From NCBI RefSeq assembly GCF_036373705.1, contig NC_089866.1, positions 19,437,501-19,501,500 of the forward strand: DNA of 64,000 nucleotides, read 5' to 3'. The notes under the pieces were generated by a model that saw nothing but the letters and a program-made list of their open reading frames with translations, was not told the origin of the DNA and ran no database searches. How positions within the stretch are numbered: position 1 is the first letter of the stretch; every line of letters starts with the position of its first letter. The position numbers and the translations under genes were made by a program. The DNA comes from Amia ocellicauda (lineage: Eukaryota > Chordata > Actinopteri > Amiiformes > Amiidae). Shown piece by piece: positions 46,259-56,799 of the stretch.

Positions 46259-47037
46259 CAGTCCCGCCTGTGGTAGTGCGCCTTGGTGTCCCTGCTGTCC
46301 CAAAAGCAAAGATAGCAGGGAAACTTGGTAAAACCACCTTGGAGACCGATCAGGAATGCCACCATTTTGAAGTCTCCTATGACCTCCCAGCCATACTCAT
46401 CATACTTCAAGGCGTCCAGCAAGGCGACTGGCCACAGCGGACTGAGTTCTCTGTGGGGAGGAACAACGTCAAGAGGGAGCCACTGGTGGACCCCCGGAAG
46501 GTGCTGATGCCATCAAATTGGGCCTTATGAAACAATTTGATAAGATAAGGAGTCAGCAGCCTTCAAGTACCTTCAAGACTTCTTCCCTAAGCTGTGAGAG
46601 GCAAAGGTCAAAGCCGGTGTCTTCATTGGACCACAGATAAAGAAGATCCTGGAGTGCAATGAATTCCCCAAGAAGCGGCTTGGAACAGCTTTGTCGCAGT
46701 TGTTCGGGGCTTCCTGGGCAATCACAAGGCCGAAAACTATGTGGAGCTGGTTGAGACTCTGGTGGAGAACTACGGCACAATGGGCTGTAGGATGTCCCTC
46801 AAAGTCCATATCCTTGATGCTCATCTTGATAAATTCAAGGAGAACATGGGAGAGTACTCGGAGGAGCAAGGCGAGCGCTTCCACCAGGATATACTGGACT
46901 TTGAACGCCGCTACCACTACCAAGGACAGTATAACAAGAACATGATGAGAGACTACATTTGGGGGCTGATTCGTGAAAATGATTTACAGTATAATCGTAA
47001 AATCTCGAAAAACTACTCACTTCTAAAACTTTTGTAG
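46259..47037 (+). pseudogene. Decayed repeat-encoded ORF with an internally inverted 5' part
   Basis: The plus strand from 46,426 encodes pieces of a protein (WPQRTEFSVGRNNVK, then after frame breaks VELVETLVENYGTMGCRMSL, DAHLDKFKENMG, GERFHQDILDFERRY). The piece that should come just before is on the minus strand at 46,425-46,259 (KYDEYGWEVIGDFKM, GLQGGFTKFPCYLC, WDSRDTKAHYHRRD). From memory these fragments belong together in an uncharacterised protein present in many copies in fish and invertebrate genomes, with a CxLC...WDSR zinc-finger-like motif, so it is probably a transposable-element product. Here it is dead: a segment is inverted, and shifts between 46,530 and 46,740 break the frame. 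The element class is not known to me. Confidence 0.6.
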
Positions 47038-48509
47038 TCATTTTTGTATTACTTTAGTGTAAATACATGTTCATTTGGATTCATATGTTGTTTTATTCTG
47101 ATTTTATATGAACGAAAAGACCAGATTCACCCGTTTTCTCAAATATATTTAAAAATATCGCTGTCTTGGTCTGTGGGGAATAATAGCCATTTTCTATACT
47201 TTTGAGGCATAAGCAATTAGGAAATAACACTTACTACCCAGGAAGAAAAATTGTTACATAGTGTAATCTCTCTTACCACCAGTTCACACTGAACCTCACT
47301 GGTCCTGGTTCTTCTGCTCCTACAGCTGGCTTCAAGGGAGACGAGTGAGTGGGAGTGACTAATGTGCCAACAGTGCTACCATACACTGGCAAAACAGAAC
47401 TGGATTAGGAAATCAACAGAATATTATTTAATCAGTTGCCTGACTTCTGGAGGAGCCCCTATGAACTCACCCTCTCCCTCACCATTCAGATATGTTGCCT
47501 TCAAAGAAAGTGCTGTTATATCTATCCTCCCTGCACCCCTTGACTGCAGCAGCTCTCTTGACTATTTCCTGTTTCATTCCTTACAGAGTTACGAATGAAG
47601 GCCCTCTTTTCCACACGCTCCCCCTCAGTCTGCCACACTGATAACTGGGCTCAGCTTCAGGTGAGGAGTAGTGGGAGTAAGTCATACATTAGGTGCAGTT
47701 TTAAAGAATGATTAATCAGTTTATTTGGCTTTTATTCCCCCTCTTAAACAGAGATAAAAAAAGAATTAATAATTTTGAAGCCAACAGGCCAGTATCATAG
47801 GTGTTAAAGCAGTGACAGGTGAGAGCACTGCATATTGTATAATGCAGGAGAGTGGAGCTGAAATAATCCCATCTGTGACTGACTTTTGCTGTACAATACA
47901 AAGTGAACAACATACAGGGGCCGAGTTGTGTGTGTGATTGAGAAGTGAAGGAGAAAGAGTGATCTACTTATTCATCAGGAGACAACCAGTAGACTTCGGC
48001 ATGCTTGGCCTAATCCACTGAGCACGTCCTGTGGTACTGCAGACATTGTGCTGCACTGACAATGTTAATGGAGAATTAAGCAAAACCAGCTGTCAGAAAA
48101 CAACTATTTAAAGTCTGTGGCAGCTATTTTGGAAAAGGCAGTGATTCAGAGAAGTGAGCGCTGAGGAGCAACTTGAAAGACTTGACTATGGAAATGCCAT
48201 TAAAAATAGTGTGTGGAGGAAGAGTGATACCAGTTCCTTATGTTGCCGAAATTATAACAAAGTAATGCCTTTATAATGCTGAACAGTGTAAATATACTGT
48301 AAGGAGTTTTCTTCCTTTTCAGGTCTTTTTTTAAAGCTGCAAACAAACAAAATAAACTAAAACATCCTCTTGTTTCCTTTCAGGCTTGCAGGTCACTCTG
48401 CAGCCATAAAAATATATATAAAGATTTAATCATATTAAAAGTGAGTTAAAAAACAACAACAAAAACAATCAGTTAAAGATGGTGACAGCGGTGAAACACC
48501 TTTGTCATA
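47038..48509. other. Intergenic stretch
   Basis: Non-coding sequence between the decayed repeat ORF and the first copy of the direct duplication. No exon, RNA gene or transposon can be supported. Confidence 0.5.
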
Positions 48510-49334
48510 TTTGCAAAAGAAGCAGAAAGCCACTTTGTAACACTACCACTTTCATGCTCATGTTCAGGCTGGTGTTTATAGCTGTTTGCTGACTTTTAAC
48601 TGACAAGATGCCCGACTTCAGAAAACTATGTACCTACATGGGAAAAAACTAACCATGACTTGGCACCACAGTGACTGGCATCAAGAGGCAGGCTGGCACT
48701 GAACAAATCCAATGAATACACTGATGCCAAGGTCTGAAATCTTGGCAATGTTTCAAAATTGTATAAATATTTCAGCAGGTAATTACATGGAATGGTGGAC
48801 ATTGAAATTGAACAAGCACAGAGCTGAATAACTTATTGTTTAACTGATTTGTGTAATGTACTTTCCAGAACTACGTTTCTTCTTGTGTGTGTTTAATTAT
48901 CTAATTGTGATTGTTTTCAAGTGTAGTTGATGGCAAAGGTTAAAATAAGGTCATTAAACAGTTTATCTAATCTTTTTATTTCTTTTTAAAGAAAAGCCAA
49001 TTTCCCTTCAATGCAAATCCAATACAGTTTGTTTGCATGGCAAGTCTTTGTCTCAAGCAGATTTCCAAAACACATTTTTACATTCCAGAGGATCAGCTGT
49101 TATTGGCACACTGTCATTTCTGTGGCACATTAATGCTTCTGTTATCAGAAACACTGCAGTTGTTTTCCAGTTCAGGATTTTCCTGAACAGTTGTTTCAAA
49201 ACAGAAGAGTAATTCAGATAAATTCAAGTAAAAGTATTGTTTGAATTGTATTGAAAGAGAAATTTAGCAATGACAGAATAATTAATTTGGATTTGAAAGT
49301 GCCCCTTATGAAAGCTTTTTAATATCACACTATA

Positions 49335-49439
49335 CCCATGCTTTCCCTGTGTTTATACCATGCATCCATCATCTTCAATGTCAACAGTATTACATCATTT
49401 CATCAACTATATATATAAATAGATACATAGATAGCTAGA

Positions 49440-49481
<42 letters not shown>

Positions 49482-49605
49482 GTACATGGTGTGCAAAACT
49501 AAATTTTGCTCAATTTACCCATGCTTTCCCAAAATGTATACCATGCATCCATCATCTTCAACGTCAAAAATATGACATCATTACATTACCTATATAGAGA
49601 GAGAG
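49335..49605. repeat. Internal tandem duplication with microsatellites in copy 1
   Basis: The motif ACCCATGCTTTCCC...ATACCATGCATCCATCATC occurs at about 49,335 and again at about 49,516. Each copy is followed by a different simple repeat: TATA/TG after the first (TG run 49,444-49,478) and GA after the second. The duplicated copy at 57,640 has it once, followed by a long TA run. Confidence 0.85.
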
Positions 49606-49631
49606 AGAGCAATTGGTGGGGTTATGTATAT

Positions 49632-49716
49632 ATACAGCTCTGGAAAAAATTAAGAGAACACTTAACATTGATTTCTGAACTTGGAGTGGTCTCTTCATTT
49701 TTTCCAGAGCTGTATA
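49632..49716. mobile_element. Short palindromic MITE
   Basis: An 85-base element whose ends are inverted repeats: ATACAGCTCTGGAAAAAAT at the left and its complement at the right. It is flanked by TA-rich sequence, and the equivalent site in the second duplication copy (near 57,790) lacks it. This end sequence is familiar from fish mariner-like miniature elements. Confidence 0.75.
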
Positions 49717-50312
49717 TACTGTCACATTGCTCATGTTGTGCAAAACTCAATTTCGCCATCTTGTGGGTTAATTAGGTGTTGCGAAGGCGGATTTAAAACT
49801 ACATAAATACCCTGAAACAGCCTTTCCAACAATGTGGTTTTGAAAGGAAGTGGATTGCAAAACAGAATATTGCTCAACACTATTGTATTTATATAAAAAA
49901 GCAAAAACAAAACATTTGATCTTTATCAAAGACTAAACAAGAACAAAACTGTTTCACTGAGCCAGACTGCTCAATGTTTGTTTAATGTTTAATTCTTCCC
50001 AACAGAAATCCTAAAGGAAGTTGTTTTCTTGAAGAGCCAATCATCAGAGATGAAAAGTGACAAGTCATGAGGCAATGTGCAGATCACTCTGTCAGTGGAA
50101 ACCAAAGGACTTCAAGCTGCCATGTTTCAGTGTCAGATTTCATCACCCTGTCAGTGAAGTGCTAAATAATTCAGAAATATACGACTCCCCACCTGCTTCC
50201 TTGGAATCAGCATTTTGGGGAAAGTCGATAACACTGCTACAGCTCACGGTCTATGAGCCTCTTTCCACTAAGGCTCATTTTTTATTTCAAAGGGTGAAAA
50301 CTCTGTGTTTCC

Positions 50313-50372
50313 AGGCACACCGCAGCTCTGCCGAGACCCTCCATGCCTACGATGTATCTGTGGACTGAGTCT
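50313..50372 (-). pseudogene. Relic of a first exon of the Ig membrane-protein gene
   Basis: Sixty bases match the first exon and 5' UTR of the Ig gene at 53,039-53,096 with only a few differences. On the minus strand both carry an ATG followed by MEGLGRAAV. In this copy the similarity stops after the ninth codon, where the hydrophobic signal core should be, and no donor site follows. It is a piece of a second copy of the Ig gene, lying just beyond duplication copy 1. Confidence 0.7.
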
Positions 50373-50643
50373 CTAAACTTCCTCTTTTTAAATCACCTCT
50401 GGACAGTCACTTTCTGTTTTATTATTTTACTGTTACTGTTATTATTATCATCATGAATTCTACTTAAGTACTTTTGTATTGTACAGATAAAGGGCAGGTC
50501 ACAGCTGAACTGCAGATGACAGCTTTTTCACCACGGACTAATTACAGCACAAACGTGTGTTATTAGTTCTTGTCATGTACTTCACTTATACTTTTAGTTT
50601 TACTGTAATAAAAACACATTAAACTGCATTTTGGATTACTTCA

Positions 50644-50649
50644 TTTATT
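50644..50649 (-). terminator. Candidate polyadenylation signal of the Ig gene
   Basis: TTTATT on the plus strand reads AATAAA on the minus strand, about 230 bases past the stop codon at 50,878-50,880. Position and context fit, but other signals are possible. Confidence 0.4.
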
Positions 50650-50877
50650 TGAAGGGACTTGCTGCGCATACACCATAGTATTGAGAGTTTCCCAATTGGG
50701 ATAATAAAGGATGGCATCGGGTCGGGATCGGGATCCCGTAGGGGGTGCTGTCTCAAACACACACCACCCATGGGCTACACTTGTGAAAACTAAGTCTGCT
50801 AAGAAAGAAATAATAATAATGAGCAGGTGTAGATGGTCAATGAATATCAAGGTAGTTTCGCATCAGGAGGAGATGAA

Positions 50878-53067
50878 CTATGATGTCTGATGACTGTGTC
50901 CCTGTGGCAGCTCCACTGGCTCTCCCCTCTGTCTGCTCTTTATCTCAGTCACAATCACCGCAGAGATCATTGCAATCAGGCCACAGGCTATGAAGGAGGT
51001 GTAGACTGTGAGGAAGCTTGGACCTAAAGGACATGTGGGGTAGAAAAAAGCAGCTTTCAAACTAGAGTTGAAAATAAAGCTCGTTCATATTGTCATTTTC
51101 AACCCGAGATAAAACTCTGAAGCCGGGGTGAACTCACCCCTGATAGAGACCAGGGCTGAGACTGCCAACCCGGGACGAAGTGCTCACTTTGAGTTGAAAC
51201 AAGTTCATGTGAAAGAAACAGGTTTATGCAAGAACAAACATCAAGGGGCAAGGGTCACGCATCGACTGTAAATAAAAATAGCAAGCGCTGTGGTGTCGGC
51301 ATGAATCTGGGAATTGGCCATGCTGTGGGCAAATGAAAATACCCAGTGACAGATAAATGGAACAAAACTATTTAATAAAAGTGTTCACACAATTGCTGGC
51401 GGCCTTGCGGAGTGCTGGGTATGACAGAAGTGCATCTAAATACCACAAGAAAATGAAATAAACCTGTACATTTTATCAAGAGCCACTGTGTCTGACGTTG
51501 TGTCCCACCCCAGGAAAGTAAAGAGTTACAGACAGATTACAGGCAGTTTATAGGATCCTTGGATCACTTAGTTATTAATGGACACCAAAAGGAGCACAAT
51601 GGGGCGAATGGCCTCCTCTCGATTGAACACTTTCTTATGTTCTTATGTGCTATTGCACAGGTCTGAGAAAGCACGGAAAAGGGCAATTCTTACCAGTTGT
51701 CCTCCTTCCTCCAGCGGTCCCTCCAGAAGATTCATCCCCCGCTTTATCTACAGGCGAAAGATGATATCTCAGTTTGAGTCCAGTCCTATACCCCTTCTAC
51801 CTCAATCCCCTTAACCTTATTCCCTGACACCCATGACCTTCAGATGTGCATATTTGTTTTACCGCAATATCTAAGATCAAAGACAGGTTGTGTCAGTTGT
51901 ACTAAGTGTCGTCACTGGAGCTCAACACTTTCAGTTATTATACAAGAACTATTTTATTCATTTAGTTTTTTATTAACCCAAACCCTTTACAAAATATGTG
52001 CCATTATTGAGATATTGGTCCAGCCACTCACCTCTCACCACCTCTAAATCGGCCACGTGTCTCTGGTTACAGAAGAACCGTCCGGCGTCGCCAGGCTGTA
52101 CAGCCCTGATCAGAAGGGAGTCATTTCTGAGCACTGTGAATCTGTTCTGTGGATCATTAATTTTTTTTAAGTACAGCTCCATCCACTTCTCTGGTCACAT
52201 GGTATTGACGACCACCCCTAGTGACGGTCCAGTATACCCTGAGGTGCCGCAGTCCAGGTAAACCTGTCCTCCCACAGTTGCAGTGTACTTGACTGGCCCT
52301 GTGGAGGTGCAGTGAGGAGGTTAAACATCATTGCTGCGCTGCCACTGCTTTTTAAACCTTTCCATCAATTTATTTCCTGCACTCTGTGGTGTAACTGCCC
52401 CTTCCTGCCTCTCTTCCTTCTCATTGCATCATATATCTTCCTCCCTCTCTCTCTTTGGAGATTTTGTCGTTTTGTACTCAATAATAATTGTCTTCAATCA
52501 AATTGCCGTTTTGCACAGCATTCTGTCTGTGGATTATTTATCGCTAAGTAAGAACAATCAATCTTTCTTTCTCAATCCTTCTTCCTCTGTCCACATTTTT
52601 CGAAAGCACATCTGCACATTACCTAAAACCTCTGGTCCTGTGTTTCCCGCAGCTTCCTCTTTCTGTTCAGAAATAAAGAAACCAGTAGCCCAGTAACACA
52701 GCTGCACTTAAATCTAAGCTTTGAAAGGGGCATCAAGCATCTCATCAAATCGATAAGACACTGAACAAAATCTCAGTCTAGATCATCTATCTTTGCATTA
52801 ACTGTCATCAGATCTATGTAGGAAACTGTTGTCAAAAGTTGCTATGTGGCATTGATTGAGAAAATATATATGTGTTATGTAAATTACTACTACTACTGCT
52901 TTAAGAAAATATATAATCTTACATTCAAAAAAATATTGTTAAATTATTAGTCCAGCCAATCCCCCTTTGATTGCTGGGCATCTCCTTCCCTTACCTGACT
53001 GGCCATGTGTCCCCAGAGTGAGGAGGGAGAGCAGGGGCCACACCGCAGCTCTGCCAAGACCCTCCAT
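50878..53067 (-). CDS. Small Ig-domain type I membrane protein (four exons, one in-frame TGA)
   Basis: Exons on the minus strand, with AG/GT borders and matching phases (all phase 1): 53067-52995, 52298-52032, 51747-51694, 51023-50878. Together they give 180 codons. Exon 1 is a signal peptide (MEGLGRAAVWPLLSLLTLG). Exon 2 is one V-like Ig domain with the two core cysteines in GGQVYLDCGTSG and QPGDAGRFFC. Exon 3 is a short Gly/Ser hinge. Exon 4 has the membrane helix (FLTVYTSFIACGLIAMISAV) and a short tail without ITIM or ITAM tyrosines. This is the layout of small immune receptors or adhesion molecules, but I do not recognise the family. A TGA at 52,197-52,195 interrupts the Ig domain while frame and splice sites are otherwise kept. 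So it is a very young pseudogene, a null allele, a sequencing error (TGG to TGA) or a wrong exon model. Confidence 0.65.
51547..51648 (+). mobile_element. 3' fragment of a CR1-like LINE in an intron of the Ig gene
   Basis: About 100 bases equal to the LINE tail seen at 58.96-59.04 kb, here on the plus strand: TAGGATCCTTGGATCACTTAG through to TTTCTTATGTTCTTATG. It lies 46 bases from the hinge exon at 51,694, in the opposite orientation to the Ig gene. A third copy of this tail is at 29.9 kb. Confidence 0.85.
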
Positions 53068-53096
53068 GTCTGCGATGTGTCTGTGGACTGAGGGAG

Positions 53097-53873
53097 GCTG
53101 GTACTTCCTCTGTAATACACTCCTGAAGTGTCTGACTTTGAATTTGAATGTTTCCTGTACTCTTTGTGTGGCCCATTAAAGCCACAGCCACAACGTTCTC
53201 CATCAAGAACACACCATTAGAGATTCAAACAGGCTTTCACGTGTATTCCCTTTTAACACCTCCATACGGATCTATAGTATCCAGGCGGATCTATACTGAT
53301 TGACTGAAGGATTTTTAAGCATCGCAATGAGGGCATTTTTTTTTCTTTCTACAAATATTTGAAACCAATATCATAAACAACAACAGCTGTAGCAAAACAT
53401 TGGCACAGTGTGACACATTAATACACTCATCCACATGCACAGCTGTACAACACTGACCAGAATCTCGTCCCCAGCATAATGGAAATCATAATGTTGTCGG
53501 TCTGCTTCCAGATGCATCACTACCCCCGCCACCAAATTGCTTTATTTTAAATGTGGAGATCATTTAATACATTTTTTCTGATAACTCTTCAGACTAATAC
53601 CCCTGTACCCTCATGCACTGTGCTGTGCAGTGCAGTGGGTTTGTGAAATATGAACAGCAGGCTCTCAAGGTGGCAGTAATGACCAGATAGCAGCAGGCTT
53701 GTGTTTTTCATAAATTTTCCTTCATGAATGGATGGTTGGGCCAGTCATGAGAGTGTGAGAGTGCCTTCTTGTGGTCACATGACTCACTGCACTGATGTTG
53801 GTTTAGACTGATGAGGAGGGGAGACCTGCATGTGGATTGGATCGCCTGAGGAATCTGAATTCTTTCTCCTCAC
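53097..53873. other. Upstream flank of the Ig gene
   Basis: No gene recognised. A short stretch on the minus strand just beyond (53,959-53,874) looks like a membrane-spanning exon and is reported as a finding only. No CpG-rich promoter is seen. Confidence 0.45.
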
Positions 53874-54002
53874 CTTGCAAATCAGACTCTGTGACGTTAC
53901 CATTCCCAGGAGCAGAAGTATTATTGGACAAAATCGCGCCCATGCCAGGTACACAATTGCTGATGAAAGCCAGCATCTGCAAAATTGTTTTTTGTGGACA
54001 GG

Positions 54003-54363
54003 AAGTTCAAAGGTCAGCAGAAAGGGCATTTTCAAATACACGGGTTCCTATATGTGTTCCATTGTAAGTATGAGCCTAACTGCACTCTGTAAGGAGTTAT
54101 GAGCCAGTTCTCACTTTGACCTTAAGGAAAGGTCAAAGGTCACAATGGAGGACATTTTTTAACAGACCTCATATGAGTTCCTATCTGAGTTCTATAGCAT
54201 TCAGTAGCCTATGAACACTCTTTAGGGCAATATAAACAATTATAAGCACTGATTGACCTTGGTGAGGTGAGGTCAGAGGTCAAGATTAAGGTGCTTGGAC
54301 TATGTTAGCAGTAAACTTATGATGTTCATTACAAATCTGAAGTCAGATAGCAGGTTTGAGCTT
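54003..54363 (+). repeat. Diverged tandem array with AGGTCA motifs, left part
   Basis: Units of about 110-150 bases begin with AAAGGTCA or GAGGTCA, continue with a GGACATTTT-like block, and then a CCTATATGTGTTCC/CCTATCTGAGTTCT-like block (starts near 54,007, 54,135 and 54,276). A further unit lies at about 55,890-56,000, so the Tc1 element split the array. Two unit borders form perfect DR1 sites: AGGTCAAAGGTCA at 54,130-54,142 and AGGTCAGAGGTCA at 54,270-54,282. Confidence 0.6.
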
Positions 54364-54452
54364 TGCATTTCAAAAAAGTTATAAATTGATTTGCATGTTA
54401 ATGAGGGAAATAAGTATTTGATCCCCTATCAATCAGCAAGATTTCTGGCTCC

Positions 54453-54549
54453 CAGGTGTCTTTTATACAGGTAACAAGCTGAGATTCGGAGCACTCTCTT
54501 AAAGGGAGTGCTCCTAATCTCAGCTCGTTACCTGTATAAAAGACACCTG
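54453..54549. repeat. Long imperfect hairpin inside the Tc1 element
   Basis: Two arms of about 45 bases pair almost perfectly: CAGGTGTCTTTTATACAGG on the left is answered by CCTGTATAAAAGACACCTG on the right, around a CTTAAAG centre. It lies just upstream of the transposase ATG. Only a few mismatches are visible in the arms. Confidence 0.9.
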
Positions 54550-54591
54550 TCCACAGAAGCAATCAATCAATCAGATTCCAAACTCTCCACC

Positions 54592-55603
54592 ATGGCCAAG
54601 ACCAAAGAGCTGTCCAAGGATGTCTGGGACAAGACTGTAGACCTACACAAGGCTGGAATGGGCTACAAGACCATCGCCAAGCAGCTTGGTGAGAAGGTGA
54701 CAACAGTTGGTGTGATTATTCGCAAATGGAAGAAACACAAAATAACTGTCAGTCTCCCTCGGTCTGGGGCTCCATGCAAGATCTCACCTCGTGGAGTTTC
54801 AATGATCATGAGAACGGTGAGGAATCAGCCCAGAACTACACAGGAGGATCTTGTTAATGATCTCAAGGCAGCTGGGACCATAGTCACCAAGAAAACAATT
54901 GGTAACACTACGCCGTGAAGGACTGAAATCCTGCAGCGCCCGCAAGGTCCCCCTCCTCAAGAAAGCACATGTACAGGCCCGTCTGAAGTTTGCCAATGAG
55001 CATCTGAATGATTCAGAGGAGAACTGGGTGAAAGTGTTGTGGTCAGATGAGACCAAAATCGAGCTCTTTGGCATCAACTCAACTCGCTGTGTTTGGAGGA
55101 GGAGGAATGACCCCAAGAACACCATCCCCACCGTCAAACATGGAGGTGGAAACATTATGCTTTGGGGGTGTTTTTCTGCTAAGGGGACAGGACAACTGCA
55201 CCGCATCAAAGGGACGATGGACGGGGCCATGTACCGTCAAATCTTGGGTGAGAACCTCCTTCCCTCAGCCAGGGCATTGAAAATGGGTCGTGGATGGGTA
55301 TTCCAGCATGACAATGACCCAAAACACACAGCCAAGGCAACAAAGGAGTGGCTCAAGAAGAAGCACATTAAGGTCCTGGAGTGGCCTAGCCAGTCTCCAG
55401 ACCTTAATCCCATAGAAAATCTGTGGAGGGAGCTGAAGGTCCGAGTTGCCAAACGTCAGCCTCGAAACCTTAATGACTTGGAGAGGATCTGCAAAGAGGA
55501 GTGGGACAAAATCCCTCCTGAGATGTGTGCAAACCTGGTGGCCAACTACAAGAAACGTCTGACCTCTGTGATTGCCAACAAGGGTTTTGCCACCAAGTAC
55601 TAA
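54592..55603 (+). pseudogene. Tc1-type transposase, broken by one frameshift
   Basis: The enzyme cuts and pastes the element by its DDE catalytic domain. The first reading frame starts at the ATG in CACCATGG (54,592) and covers the paired helix-turn-helix DNA-binding region ([20 protein letters not shown]). It stops at 54,918 after a shift near 54,905, which looks like the loss of two bases compared with related Tc1 copies. The second frame runs to the TAA at 55,601-55,603 and contains the catalytic signatures [20 protein letters not shown] and [15 protein letters not shown], so all three acidic residues (DD34E) are present. Overall length of about 335 residues is normal. One mutation, plus the lost left end, has silenced it, which suggests a fairly young copy. 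Confidence 0.93.
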
Positions 55604-55811
55604 GTCGAAGGGGTCAAATACTTATTTCCTTCATTAACATTCAAATCAACTATAACTTTTCTGAAATGTGTTTTTCTGGATTTTTTTGTTGTTATTCTGT
55701 CTCTCACTGTTAAAATACACCTACCATTAAAATTATAGACTGATCATTTCTTTGTCAGTGGGCAAACGTACAAAATCAGCAGGGAATCAAATACTTTTTT
55801 CCCTCACTGTA

Positions 55812-56799
55812 GACCGTGGGTCTTTCTCATCTCTGTGAGGCGTTATAGAGCTAAGAGTGGTAAAATCTTCCATTTGAGCTGAAATGAGAGGTCAAAGGTC
55901 AAAATCAAGGATGTTTTCAAATAGACCACTTATGGTTTCCCATACATGTTCAATACTAAGTGTGAATCTATCTTCAATCTGAAAGCGGTTATAAGGCAAG
56001 ACAAGACATACTAAAGTGTCAAAGTTCAAACTTTATTTTTTCAGAACATATTTGGCCCCTTATGACATGATGTCGGATGACTGTGATGCCTTTGGACTGG
56101 AACTGTAACCCTGAAAATGTACAATGCAGATTAATATATACAAATATTTTTAGGAACATCTGTCTGTTTGTTTAGGTTTGTGGATAGTTTGATTCCTACA
56201 GATGTATTACAGAAAAAATACACGAAAGGTTGAATTCTTTAGTGAAAAAGTGGGTTATTAAAAGAGAGGTGGGCATGCATTTCATTTGCTTTAGTTCATA
56301 TGGGAATTATTTCCAATAATTGTCACCACCGATCAAAAACCCTGCCAGGAGGGAGAAGCAGGGACTGTGTGTCAGTCTGTAGTCTACTCTACACAAAAAT
56401 TGTATTCCTTGAACAGCACAACTGTTTCTCTGTGCTGGATCCTACTAACTGATTTTATTGTCCCGTGATTCAGGAAAATGCTTTAACAGGAGGTTCAGAA
56501 CAGAACAGATCCTCTCTGCACTCTGCCAGTCAAAGCCATCGTAGCTCTGGTTTAGTATGTGCTGTGTGGTGCCCAGGGAGAGTGACAGGCAAGGTAGACC
56601 ACTTATTAAAGCCCAGTTTGTGTATATGGCTCAGGTCGAAGAGAACATCTGTTAGACTGACACTGCATGATATTTGCAGCTGTGCTTAAAATCCTTGAAT
56701 ATTGTAATGCGTGCAAGACTCTGAAACCAAACCACATTTTCTACAAGAAGAATATTGTAGCAATAAAACAACAACAACTTATGATTAAAAGTTCTTATT
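55812..56799. other. Right part of the AGGTCA array and non-coding sequence
   Basis: A further array unit at about 55,885-56,000 includes a perfect DR1 at 55,889-55,901 (AGGTCAAAGGTCA). The remainder up to the second duplication copy has no gene or transposon that I can support. Confidence 0.5.

Larger units (their letters stand above)
48510..50280. repeat. Direct segmental duplication, copy 1
   Basis: This stretch recurs at 56,800-58,365 in the same orientation, with a constant offset of 8,308 bases over its first 850 bases. In 48,531-49,390 I find only a handful of substitutions (for example CTACGTTT/CTACATTT) and no indel. From 49,720 on, the two copies are clearly less alike, with several substitutions and short indels per line. 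Copy 1 also has an internal duplication and a small palindromic MITE that copy 2 lacks. No coding function is apparent. Confidence 0.92.
54364..55811 (+). mobile_element. Tc1/mariner transposon, 5'-truncated and frameshifted
   Basis: The right end is complete (from the outer ...TACTTTTTTCCCTCACTG next to TA back to the inner repeat near 55,607). At the left only the inner repeat copy (from about 54,370, ATTTGCATGTTAATGAGGG) remains, so about 170 bases of outer inverted repeat are lost. Inside are a long hairpin (54,453-54,549) and the transposase. The MITE at 25,053 has the missing outer-end sequence and belongs to the same family. Confidence 0.93.

Noticed and set aside
50057-50368. 103-residue open frame in duplication copy 1 as a possible gene
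   Set aside because: The equivalent frame is broken by differences in copy 2 (58,174-58,368), there are no splice sites or domains, and the end overlaps the antisense exon relic.
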